From NCBI RefSeq assembly GCF_025917315.1, contig NZ_CP080627.1, forward strand, positions 2,542,001 through 2,606,000: a DNA stretch of 64,000 bases, written 5' to 3'. Source of the DNA: Halomonas qaidamensis. Its GTDB lineage: Bacteria; Pseudomonadota; Gammaproteobacteria; Pseudomonadales; Halomonadaceae. Shown one piece after another: positions 35,491-43,741 of this stretch (positions are counted from its first letter, which is position 1; every line of letters starts with the position of its first letter). The translations under genes and the position numbers were made by a program. A model generated the notes under the pieces. It made no database searches, was not told where the DNA came from, and saw only the letters and a program-made list of their open reading frames with translations.

Positions 35491-37371
35491 TTAATACTCA
35501 ACGGCGCTTTTCACGGGAGAGTTTTGCTCATCCGCGAGTGTAATGACCTCGTAGGCTTTTATAAGCCCAGACATCATGTTGAGTGCGCCTGAGTCATTAT
35601 GAAGATGACAACGTTGGCAAAATTCGTGCGCTCGCGCCGCTAATGCAACGCAGTTTGCCGCTTGGGTGGGTGAGTCAAACCCATGCCAAGGTTGCTGACT
35701 ATCAGCGCTTTCCCATTGGCTATTGATAACCTCAAGTATTTCCGCCTGTAGCTTTGCTGATAGAGGCCAGTGCGCGCCCAATGTGTCATATACCCAACCC
35801 TGCCAGTCCAATAGCAGCATGTGATTGTCTATAACGGCCATGCGGGCGCTACTAGGATTTTGTACCGTTAGACACTGGGGAACCCTTTCCACTTCAGCGA
35901 TCATAAACGGCCATAGCTGCATGAAACGCTCGACTTGAAAGCTCTGTCGGTCTTGTTGTGTCAGGTAGGCAAAGTGTGAAGCTGCCACTTTCTTCATGCG
36001 CTCGGGTAAAGAGGCAAACGTTGCTGTGTATTGGGTAATCAGATGATTGGGCAAAGGAACATGGCATAGGCATTGCCGCAACTCATTCATCCAAGGCTTA
36101 CGCTCTTCGGAATTCTTCCACTGAGGTGGCTTGTCTCCTATTTCCACCAACACAAAATGACACCAGGGTAACTGTCCACTAGCTCGTAAAACAGGCACCG
36201 TGGGCATAGCACTTTGAGACATCGCACTTTGAGACATCACACTTTGAGACACCGCACTTTGAGACACCACACCATGGCAATAGCCTCCTATTTCATTCAA
36301 AAGCGCAGTTTCATGCAGTGCTTCGTTCTCTCGGGCAGCGATATAGCACTTTAGCAATACATAATATGGCAAGCCGTTGCTATCCGTTTCACAAACTAAT
36401 ACGTGCGCTACGGATCGCCCATAGAGTAAACGGCATTGCAAAATTTCAAGATCGCCGACACAGTATTTGCTCTCAATCAACCATGACGGTAGCCACTGTT
36501 GAAGAGTCGCTTGTTCAAAGCGTTGGACAAAGTCCGTGGTTAGCGAGAAAGAAATCTGTTGGGAGCGAGGTAAAAGCAGCATATTAATCTGCTGAAAATA
36601 CTTGATGATACTCAAGAAATTGACCAACCCATTAACACTGGCCACCATTAGTTGGCGCATTGCTAGCAGCAATATAAATAGCGTCAACAGTGGCCGCATT
36701 GTGCCATTGAGATAATCGAGGACAATAATCAAAAAACCCAAAGCAAAGCTGATATTGATGACGGTCAGAACGTTACCTTGCAGGGTATTCTGAATAGTTT
36801 GCACCCGCTCAAAGCGGTAGTAAAAGCTAACCATCATCACCAACCCCAACACACATGCCACTGCCAATAGCGCGAGCAGAGGGTGTAGAAAAGCGATCAT
36901 CAAGCAGAAAAGCAGTGCGATCACCGCTGACGACAGGGCACCTATCACAATGCCAAGTACACGCTTGCCAACTAATCGATGGTTGGCAACTAGCCGGGTT
37001 TTATTCAAAAGCCCTAGGATTAGGGACGAAAGCTGGGCAATGGCTTTTGTAATTAACCATTTAAGTAAGGCGTAGGCGCAAAAGCAGAGTACGGCCGCTA
37101 CGATTAATACCGCTATTTTGGCACCATGGGATTCTGTTCCAGGTACCCAGCCATCTATGCGGCTACGCCCGGTCATCAACACTTGAAGCAACTGCCAGGG
37201 TAGCACTAGGCTTGCCAACAGCATGACCTGACTTACAATTTGCATTAACAGGATCGTTAATACACGCCAACGAAACGGCCATAGCACCGCGCGCGCTAAC
37301 GCAGCCATTAGGTCGAGAACTTGATCTCCGTGAATCTCCTCTCTCTCCCTGTTAGTCGTCGGGTTACTCAT
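35491..37371 (-). CDS. Polytopic membrane protein with pseudokinase-like C-terminal domain
   Basis: 626 residues, not assigned to a named family. Residues about 35-285 hold six hydrophobic segments spaced like the membrane domain of an ABC type-1 exporter, starting LWPFRWRVLTILLMQIVSQ, but no ATPase domain follows. Residues about 300-580 look like an aminoglycoside-phosphotransferase/kinase fold: LLKCYI (candidate Lys), ETALLNEIGG, a hinge-like HFVLVEIGD and LLLDWQGW (DFG-like Asp). Where active enzymes have HGDxxxxN, this reads VQNPSSAR, so the catalytic Asp appears lost. A 60-bp minisatellite (36210-36269) adds five-residue repeats (SQSAM) inside this domain. The start overlaps the upstream peptidase stop as ATGA. 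Kinase-fold assignment is my inference from motifs. Confidence 0.7.
   Translation of the reverse strand: MSNPTTNREREEIHGDQVLDLMAALARAVLWPFRWRVLTILLMQIVSQVMLLASLVLPWQLLQVLMTGRSRIDGWVPGTESHGAKIAVLIVAAVLCFCAYALLKWLITKAIAQLSSLILGLLNKTRLVANHRLVGKRVLGIVIGALSSAVIALLFCLMIAFLHPLLALLAVACVLGLVMMVSFYYRFERVQTIQNTLQGNVLTVINISFALGFLIIVLDYLNGTMRPLLTLFILLLAMRQLMVASVNGLVNFLSIIKYFQQINMLLLPRSQQISFSLTTDFVQRFEQATLQQWLPSWLIESKYCVGDLEILQCRLLYGRSVAHVLVCETDSNGLPYYVLLKCYIAARENEALHETALLNEIGGYCHGVVSQSAVSQSVMSQSAMSQSAMPTVPVLRASGQLPWCHFVLVEIGDKPPQWKNSEERKPWMNELRQCLCHVPLPNHLITQYTATFASLPERMKKVAASHFAYLTQQDRQSFQVERFMQLWPFMIAEVERVPQCLTVQNPSSARMAVIDNHMLLLDWQGWVYDTLGAHWPLSAKLQAEILEVINSQWESADSQQPWHGFDSPTQAANCVALAARAHEFCQRCHLHNDSGALNMMSGLIKAYEVITLADEQNSPVKSAVEY
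36210..36269 (-). repeat. 15-bp tandem repeat (4 copies) inside a coding region
   Basis: Four head-to-tail copies of CACTTTGAGACAYCR encode repeats of the type SQSAV/SQSVM/SQSAM near residues 368-388 of the membrane/pseudokinase-like protein. The unit is a multiple of three, so copy-number changes would keep the frame. Confidence 0.85.
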
Positions 37372-38405
37372 CGATTAATCATTGGTTCTATAAGTTGCAT
37401 GAAGGCACGTAATTCGTCCGGTTGATCGGCTATCGGCTTATACGTTGAAACGGCATCATGGATGGCAGATAAAATGACTCTATTGTGACGCAGGCTACGC
37501 TGCTCTGCCTCTGTCCAACCATACACGGGCCATTGCTCTTGATGGGCCAGTGTCGCGCCAGCCTCATTGAGTGAGGCGAAAAGTAACGGTAGAAAGGCAT
37601 GGCCATAAAACTCGCTCGCTGCCACTACTTGGCTGCCATCGTGGTAGCGCTTATCGTGTAGCTCCTTCTGAATTGAGCGACTGCCCTGCGAGTCAAGCAG
37701 ATAAAACAGTCGCTGCCAAAAGGTCGCTGCGCCATAGTTTGCTTGCATCACTGATTCAAGCGCTTCGGCATTCACAGGTAAGGGGGTCCCCTCTTGTGCA
37801 CCACCTCTCTGCGCATCCTCTCTAAAGAGAGATTCCGACCAACGAGCTAACCCTTCATGCACCCAAGCTTGCTTGAACATCATGTGGGCATTTTGATACA
37901 GATGAAACAGCTCATGGGCAGGGGTTAAGTTTTCAGCAGCATTTACCTGCCCACCTAACGCCATACGAATATGGCAATCAGGCACAGTAGGGCTGCGTAC
38001 TACTTCATCATACGCTTGCCCACCACGTGACTGGTCAGCACGTAATATCACCATAATGAAGTTTGCACGCTGATAGCGTGGCATGAGCAAGGGTGGGGTA
38101 AGCCCAAGAACGTCACGATAGACTAGATTGGCGGCATTAAGCTGTCTTTCCAAGTCATCACGTTGTGTAGTGCTCAGCGCCCCAATCTCTTCAACGACCT
38201 CGATAAAAAAGTGAGCCTCCTCCAGTCCCAACGTTTGGTTCGGCCCGTTTGTTAATATCTGGAGAGGTGCATCACGTTGCAGGTAATGACACTCCCCTGC
38301 TTCTGGGGTCGGCTGAGCGGCTACTGGCGTTAGCTTAGCCGTGGCTATGCAAAGCAGTAGTAGAGTGATCCACCAATGGTGAGTTAACGGTAGATGTTTA
38401 CTCAT
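37368..38405 (-). CDS. Secreted gluzincin-type metallopeptidase (HExxH), unnamed family
   Basis: 345 residues from the ATG at 38405 (MSKHLPLTHHWW), which gives a signal peptide (ITLLLLCIATAKLTPVAAQ); the longer frame to 38471 buries this signal. It carries zinc motif HELFH (His164, Glu165, His168) followed by HEGLARWSE with Glu184, the layout of MA-clan gluzincins. It probably acts in the periplasm or outside. Its start overlaps the stop of the MurF-like fusion gene by 8 bp (ATGAGTAA), and its stop overlaps the next start as ATGA, so the three genes are translationally coupled. Candidate roles: trimming the ligase product, or processing the adhesin or envelope. None is shown by the sequence. 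Confidence 0.78.
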   Translation of the reverse strand: MSKHLPLTHHWWITLLLLCIATAKLTPVAAQPTPEAGECHYLQRDAPLQILTNGPNQTLGLEEAHFFIEVVEEIGALSTTQRDDLERQLNAANLVYRDVLGLTPPLLMPRYQRANFIMVILRADQSRGGQAYDEVVRSPTVPDCHIRMALGGQVNAAENLTPAHELFHLYQNAHMMFKQAWVHEGLARWSESLFREDAQRGGAQEGTPLPVNAEALESVMQANYGAATFWQRLFYLLDSQGSRSIQKELHDKRYHDGSQVVAASEFYGHAFLPLLFASLNEAGATLAHQEQWPVYGWTEAEQRSLRHNRVILSAIHDAVSTYKPIADQPDELRAFMQLIEPMINR

Positions 38406-41400
38406 AAGGTAGCGGGGGGAAAAGCGCGTGTAGCCCAATGCCATGGGATGCTTTAACAAGCACGCTATCATGGGGCATTAGGTGGTGCGGTAGCGCTGCC
38501 TTAAGGGCTTTAACATCCGCAAAGTGAAACACGCCAGCAGCCTCTCCACCCAATAAGGGTGCTAACACTTGGCAGCGCTGACCACAGAGCAGTAATTCCC
38601 TAGCTGATAGTGAGGCAAGAAGAGGAGCAAGCTCCTGGTGTAGCCGTTCAGTCTCTGCGCCCAGCTCTAGCATATCGCCAATAATCACCAGCTTTTTGCT
38701 CGCATCCACAGCGAGCGAAGAGAAGGCTTCCAACGCCATACGCATCGATAAAGGGTTAGCGTTGTACGTTTCATCGTACAGTGTGATTGGCACGGCGTGA
38801 CAATGTGTGGCCCGTACTTCGCCTCGCCCTGCCACTGCTTGAAAAGTGGCCAGCCGAGATATAACGGTGTCTAGCGGTAAATTATCGTGCCTAGCCACCG
38901 CCAGTACTGCCATGGCATTCAGCATCATATGCCGCCCTGCAGCGCTCATGCCAAGTTCATACACACTTCCATCACACATAATCCGGGCGCTATTCCCTGC
39001 AAACGCAAGCATGCGTATATCTGCGTCGGGGTGCTCACCGAAACTGACCACCTGCAGGTGATAGCGCCTTGCCTGTTCGGCCAGATAAGCATAATGAGGC
39101 ATATCGCGGTACAGAATAGCGACCCCATTAGAGGGCATGCTCTGAAAAATAAGCGCTTTCTTACGGGCAATTTCGTCTAGTGAGCGGTGATACACCAGGT
39201 GCGATGCCGCAATATTAGTGATTATGGCGATATCTGGGCGAGCAAGATCCGTATTCTGAGCCATTGAACCGATGGCCATTTCAACCACCCAGTACGCTGC
39301 CTCTTGCGGCATTGAAGCGATGTTCCAGGCAATGCCAACCGGTAAGTTAGCACTGCCTTGCGTTTGTCCTACGGCGCCGGTGTAGCTCAGTGCATGGGCC
39401 AGCATTGCTACTGCCGTTGTTTTACCCGCGCTGCCAGTAATACCGACGACGCGACCAGCGTAACTGCGCCGCTGCCACTGTCCTATCGCCAGCGTTGCTG
39501 CTCGCACATCAGCTACGTGTAACACAGGCACATCGATACCATGATATAACTCAGGGTCATCGCAAATGACAGCGGAAGCGCCTTTACTCACCAGAGACTT
39601 CACCGCGGCGAATGGCAAAAAACCTTTCTCCATTCCCTTGCCCCGCGCGATAACCACTTGCCCCGTTTGAAAAGATCTTGGCCAGCAGCATAGGCCTCTT
39701 GCTAGCCACTCATCAGGTGGAGTTGATATCCATACTCCCTCGGTTATCGAGGCAATAGTTTTAGCATCCAAGCGCTGCCCCAATAGTGGCGACTTAATGG
39801 TGGCATAGCTTGCCTCACGCAGCATCTGCTGATACGCCACCAGCCCCGATAAGTAGTGCTCTACATCGTCAATCCTAACGCGGAAACTGTGATGGCGAAT
39901 AAAAAAGCCATCCACAACAGTCGCCGGAGCTTTAAAGTACATCGCGACTTCCGGCCAGAAAAAGCCGTTCAGCAGATAGTTCGCCCTAGCATGCAAAGCG
40001 CGGTAAAACGCATTGACATCAAAGCCATTCAGCACATCGGCTAAATCAGGCCGTTGCTCAAGCTTAAGCAGCGTTTTATGAAACGCCATCGACAGCTCAA
40101 GTAGCGTGGGGAAAGTGGTGATCCGCTCGTGGATAAAATCGACATAGCCCGCGATATTGCGCACGGCAAACGCAAAGTATTTACGCTCTGGGCGGTGCGC
40201 CACCAGTTCATTGGAACAATAGGCAAGCCAATGGTCGTGGGCATTTTCGTGACCGCTAGCAATAAAGTAGTCAAACGCGTTGACCACGCAGTCTAGCCAA
40301 CGGTTATTTCGGGTATGGTCATAAAGCCGCATTAGGGCAAAAGCCGCTTCGCCATCGTAATAAATGATCCGGGACTTTTCCCTAACGGACAAATCAGCCG
40401 CATTAAGTACGTGCACAAAGCTCCCATCGGCCTCTTGCATTCTTGTAATGCCAAGTGCCAGTGCATCTGCCAGCGCTGCATAACGATCGTCGCCCGTGAC
40501 CTGGTGATACTTCACTAATGCAAGAATGGCGACCGCGTTGGCTCCCAACTTAATGATGTCGCCAACATCCACCACATAGGCTGCGCCTTGGCGGTAAATA
40601 ACAAACTGGGAACATAAGCCCGACAGCGCACCGGCAATCTGCTGGCGTATCAGGCTGAGCTGTTCGTTACTTAACAGTCGCTGTTCCGCACAGGCCTCAT
40701 AGCCTTCTAGCAAAGCATAGGTACTGCTAGCGTGCCGCAATACGTTGTAGGTATTAATGTGGCGATCAAAGCAGGGAAAATAGCCATACACATAGCGGCC
40801 ATCTTCCTTCATCTGCTTACCTAAAAAACGGGTGGAACGCGCGATTAACTCTCCTGTGGATGCCGCTGTTAGAGGAGGAGCTTCTCGCCTTCCCCAGCAT
40901 CTTGGTTGAGTCTCTAGACCATGAACGCGAGCAGTTTCGCCGCTAACATCCACGAATACGCCAGCAGTAGAAAAGCTCCAAACTGGCATAGTATCGCCAA
41001 AGTCAGGCATCTGGCTTGAACCATGACGCGCTTTTATATAGCGCTCTAAGTGCCCCAGATTAACATCGGCATGCACCACCTGATTGCCTGCGTATAGGCA
41101 GGCATTAGCGTTAAGCTCCATTTCTGTGAGTAAAAGCCGAGGAAGCTTCGTGCCCACAAACGCTAAGCCACTACGAAAATAGTTGCGTTTATAACGCTTA
41201 ATGTTTTGCTTTAGCGTCTGCCACTGCCATTCACGCACTGCAAAAGGCCACTCCAAGCGACACCACACCAATGGGTGCTGAAACTTTCGCTCAAGCCGTT
41301 GCAGTGCCTGTTTCAACGCGGGGAGTAAAGCTGCCCAGTTGCCTGCCTGCAGGCTGCTCACATCAATCTGCACAGTAGCGACTTGAGCGCGCCCATAGCC

Positions 41401-41601
41401 ATCGCTTGCTGATAGCAGCATTAGCTGAGCAAACTCTGCTGGCTGTGCATGCTTGTTCAACCATATCGGCACCACCGTTTCACCGATGCCATCTAAAGCG
41501 AGCGCAACGTTGACCGCTTGGGCAGAAGGCCCAGCTTTTTCAGCGCCCGATTTGCTTAATGGGGGCAAGCCAGGCAGTGAAGAACGTGTATTGTTGGGCA
41601 T
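38398..41601 (-). CDS. Alpha/alpha-toroid plus MurF-like Mur ligase fusion
   Basis: 1067 residues, more than twice the size of MurF (about 450). Residues 1-220 are unrecognised. Residues about 240-620 are rich in amphipathic helices with patterns such as YYDGEAAFALMRLYDHT, suggesting an alpha/alpha-toroid like sugar epimerases or glycosidases. Residues about 640-1067 are a Mur ligase: MurF-like N-domain, P-loop GITGSAGKTT near 722, YNANP near 945 and GDMLELG. Key nucleotide-binding features look intact, so an ATP-dependent amide-bond ligase is likely. It is not a normal peptidoglycan murF, which would lie in the dcw cluster. Product unknown; it could act on a cell-wall peptide, a polyamide or a modified sugar. 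It heads the set continuing to 35491. No strong Shine-Dalgarno precedes the ATG. Confidence 0.82.
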   Translation of the reverse strand: MPNNTRSSLPGLPPLSKSGAEKAGPSAQAVNVALALDGIGETVVPIWLNKHAQPAEFAQLMLLSASDGYGRAQVATVQIDVSSLQAGNWAALLPALKQALQRLERKFQHPLVWCRLEWPFAVREWQWQTLKQNIKRYKRNYFRSGLAFVGTKLPRLLLTEMELNANACLYAGNQVVHADVNLGHLERYIKARHGSSQMPDFGDTMPVWSFSTAGVFVDVSGETARVHGLETQPRCWGRREAPPLTAASTGELIARSTRFLGKQMKEDGRYVYGYFPCFDRHINTYNVLRHASSTYALLEGYEACAEQRLLSNEQLSLIRQQIAGALSGLCSQFVIYRQGAAYVVDVGDIIKLGANAVAILALVKYHQVTGDDRYAALADALALGITRMQEADGSFVHVLNAADLSVREKSRIIYYDGEAAFALMRLYDHTRNNRWLDCVVNAFDYFIASGHENAHDHWLAYCSNELVAHRPERKYFAFAVRNIAGYVDFIHERITTFPTLLELSMAFHKTLLKLEQRPDLADVLNGFDVNAFYRALHARANYLLNGFFWPEVAMYFKAPATVVDGFFIRHHSFRVRIDDVEHYLSGLVAYQQMLREASYATIKSPLLGQRLDAKTIASITEGVWISTPPDEWLARGLCCWPRSFQTGQVVIARGKGMEKGFLPFAAVKSLVSKGASAVICDDPELYHGIDVPVLHVADVRAATLAIGQWQRRSYAGRVVGITGSAGKTTAVAMLAHALSYTGAVGQTQGSANLPVGIAWNIASMPQEAAYWVVEMAIGSMAQNTDLARPDIAIITNIAASHLVYHRSLDEIARKKALIFQSMPSNGVAILYRDMPHYAYLAEQARRYHLQVVSFGEHPDADIRMLAFAGNSARIMCDGSVYELGMSAAGRHMMLNAMAVLAVARHDNLPLDTVISRLATFQAVAGRGEVRATHCHAVPITLYDETYNANPLSMRMALEAFSSLAVDASKKLVIIGDMLELGAETERLHQELAPLLASLSARELLLCGQRCQVLAPLLGGEAAGVFHFADVKALKAALPHHLMPHDSVLVKASHGIGLHALFPPLPYE

Positions 41602-41678
41602 TTAATTGCTCAAAAATAAGGGCTGACGTATGAAGCTGAACGCCATGCACATGCACAGCACACATGCAGGTATATCAA

Positions 41679-42311
41679 CTAAAACTGTTCTAACGTGCGT
41701 TCTGCAACCGGCGTTAGCTTCAAAATTAGCTGTAAGCGATCACGGACAGCTAACTTCTTGAAGATGGCACTTAAGTGGGCCTTCACCGTACGTTCCGTAA
41801 TGTCTAATTGGCGCGCGACTTCTTTATTGGTTGCACCACGAGCAACGGCTAGCGCCACACCCCGCTCGCGCTCCGTTAATAGGTTCAAATAGTCACTCTG
41901 CTGATGCTCCGCACCTTGCTGACGTTTTTGTAGCGCCTTAAAAGTGCCACCTACCACCTTGGCAAGCAGCTCTTGTCCCACCCATATACCTTGATTAGAC
42001 ACCACGAGGGCGACTTGGATAAGGACGTCAGAAGCTGCCAGTGTATGGACATAGCCACGCGCCCCGAGGTCCAGCGCCTTAAGCGCCTCACGATCGTTAG
42101 GCACATAGCTGAGTATCACGACAATGGCACTATTTGCAGTTATCGCCGGAATCAGCTCACTCCAATTTTCGACCATCGTTGTTAGCCATGCCACGTCACC
42201 CGGCTGCACTTGATCCACTATTTTATCTGGCGTGGTGGCCATGCTTGCAGGAAAAGCACTTTCCCAGCGCGCCTTTAGGCGTCCATCCGTTGTCACAAAC
42301 CAGTGTTTCAT
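41679..42311 (-). CDS. LuxR-type regulator with degenerate receiver domain
   Basis: 210 residues from the ATG at 42311 (MKHWFVTTDG), sharing one base with the lapC stop (TAATG); the longer frame to 42338 is inside lapC and less likely. The C-terminus is a LuxR/NarL helix-turn-helix (LTERERGVALAVARGATNKE, then ITERTVKAHLSAIFKKL). The N-terminus keeps receiver-like ends (VVILSYVPNDREALKALDLG), but the segment that normally carries the phosphorylated Asp reads DVAWLTTM, so classical phosphorylation seems lost. Being the last gene after lapE-lapB-lapC, it may control the adhesin, its exporter or the downstream ligase set. The target is not visible from sequence. Confidence 0.85.
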   Translation of the reverse strand: MKHWFVTTDGRLKARWESAFPASMATTPDKIVDQVQPGDVAWLTTMVENWSELIPAITANSAIVVILSYVPNDREALKALDLGARGYVHTLAASDVLIQVALVVSNQGIWVGQELLAKVVGGTFKALQKRQQGAEHQQSDYLNLLTERERGVALAVARGATNKEVARQLDITERTVKAHLSAIFKKLAVRDRLQLILKLTPVAERTLEQF

Positions 42312-43741
42312 TAGCGCTCCCCCATGGAATCTCGCCACGCCCTTAAAACAGGTTTTAATAAGAACTGCATCACCGTTCTTTTGCCTGTCACAATATCGAC
42401 TTGTGCCGTCATCCCTGGAATAACCTGCAGCCGGTCAGTAATACTTTCATCTTGCAAACTACGAACCCGGACCAAATAAAACGTATTACCGTCGTCGTCA
42501 GTAATCGTATCTGCACTGATGTGGTCAAGCTCAGCCTGCAGCCCACCATATATGGCGTAGTCGTAGGCAGTGAGTTTGATCGTTGCAGGCTGCCCAGGAT
42601 GTAGAAAGGCAATATCCTGAGGAGCAATACGGGCTTCAACCAGTAACTGGTCATCGCTGGGCACGATATCCAATACTTCTTGTCCTGGCTGGACCACCCC
42701 ACCAATCGTACTGATATGAATACGCTGAATCACACCATCGACAGGCGAGCGTATTTCGGTAAGTCGCACCCTGTCCTGAAGCCCCGTGCCTGACTGCTGA
42801 AGTGCATTTAAATCGCCTAACGTCTGAGCGAGCTCATTTCGCCACTCACTTCTACGTTCGGCACCTAGCTCAAGTAACTGCCCCTCCGCTTCTTCCACTC
42901 CCGCTTCCAGACGTGAAACAGCAGCGGCAGCTTGATTGCGCTCACCAGTGGCACGCGACACTTCACGCTGTAAGCGCAATACCTCAACTTCTGAAACAGC
43001 ACCTGAGGCAAGCAATGGGCGAGTTAAGTTAAGCTCTTGCCCTGCCATACTTGCTTCACGCTGGGCAGTATCACGACGTGCCTGCGCTTCCCGAAGTTCT
43101 TCTCGACGTTGCCGAATACGATCGTTGAGCACGTTTTCTTGTTCGCGTAGCTCTTCGCGGCGGCTTTCATACACCTCACGTTCTTGCATCACGATATTAG
43201 GCACTTCTTGGCGCAGCTCTTCAGACGGCTCAAAAGCGGTGCCAGTCGCCAACGCCCTTAGCCGCTCTGCACGTGCTTCTAGTGCAAAACGCTGGGCACG
43301 GTTTTCGCGAAAATCAGACACAAACCGGGTTGGGTCAATTTGCATTAACACCTCTCCGGCACTGACCACCTGCCCTTCTCGCACCATGATCTGCTCTATC
43401 ACACCGCCGTCAAACGACTGTATGCGCTGCAGTTGGCTTGCTGGAATAACCCGCCCCGCGCCACGGGTCACTTCATCGATGGCAGCAACCGATGCCCAAA
43501 CCACCAGCACAATAATGGTCAGTAAAACGGTGTAGAGAAATAGCCGAGCGCGAATAGGCTCTTGCTGCATACGCGCCCAGTCAGTGTCGCTCGCCCAATC
43601 ACGACTGAGGTGCGCCGAGGTAACTCGCCGAGCAAACAGCCTATCCATAAACGGACGAAACGGTTTCTGCCCTTTCTCAGAAAAACGACCAATGGCCTCA
43701 AAGCTTTTTTGTTCAGACGTGGAGGTGTTTTTTTTCGCCAT
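42311..43741 (-). CDS. lapC: LapC/HlyD-type periplasmic adaptor of type I secretion
   Basis: 476 residues; membrane-fusion protein bridging LapB and LapE. It has a cytoplasmic N-tail, one transmembrane segment (LLTIIVLVVWASVAAIDEV, about residues 72-90), a biotinyl-lipoyl first half (GGVIEQIMVREGQ), a long coiled coil (about 150-310, rich in Glu/Arg/Gln), a second lipoyl half (SPVDGVIQRI) and a beta-barrel end (IVTGKRTVMQFLLKPV), typical of HlyD/PrtE. The ATG directly follows the lapB stop with no gap, and the stop overlaps the LuxR start by one base, so the genes form one operon. Confidence 0.95.
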   Translation of the reverse strand: MAKKNTSTSEQKSFEAIGRFSEKGQKPFRPFMDRLFARRVTSAHLSRDWASDTDWARMQQEPIRARLFLYTVLLTIIVLVVWASVAAIDEVTRGAGRVIPASQLQRIQSFDGGVIEQIMVREGQVVSAGEVLMQIDPTRFVSDFRENRAQRFALEARAERLRALATGTAFEPSEELRQEVPNIVMQEREVYESRREELREQENVLNDRIRQRREELREAQARRDTAQREASMAGQELNLTRPLLASGAVSEVEVLRLQREVSRATGERNQAAAAVSRLEAGVEEAEGQLLELGAERRSEWRNELAQTLGDLNALQQSGTGLQDRVRLTEIRSPVDGVIQRIHISTIGGVVQPGQEVLDIVPSDDQLLVEARIAPQDIAFLHPGQPATIKLTAYDYAIYGGLQAELDHISADTITDDDGNTFYLVRVRSLQDESITDRLQVIPGMTAQVDIVTGKRTVMQFLLKPVLRAWRDSMGER

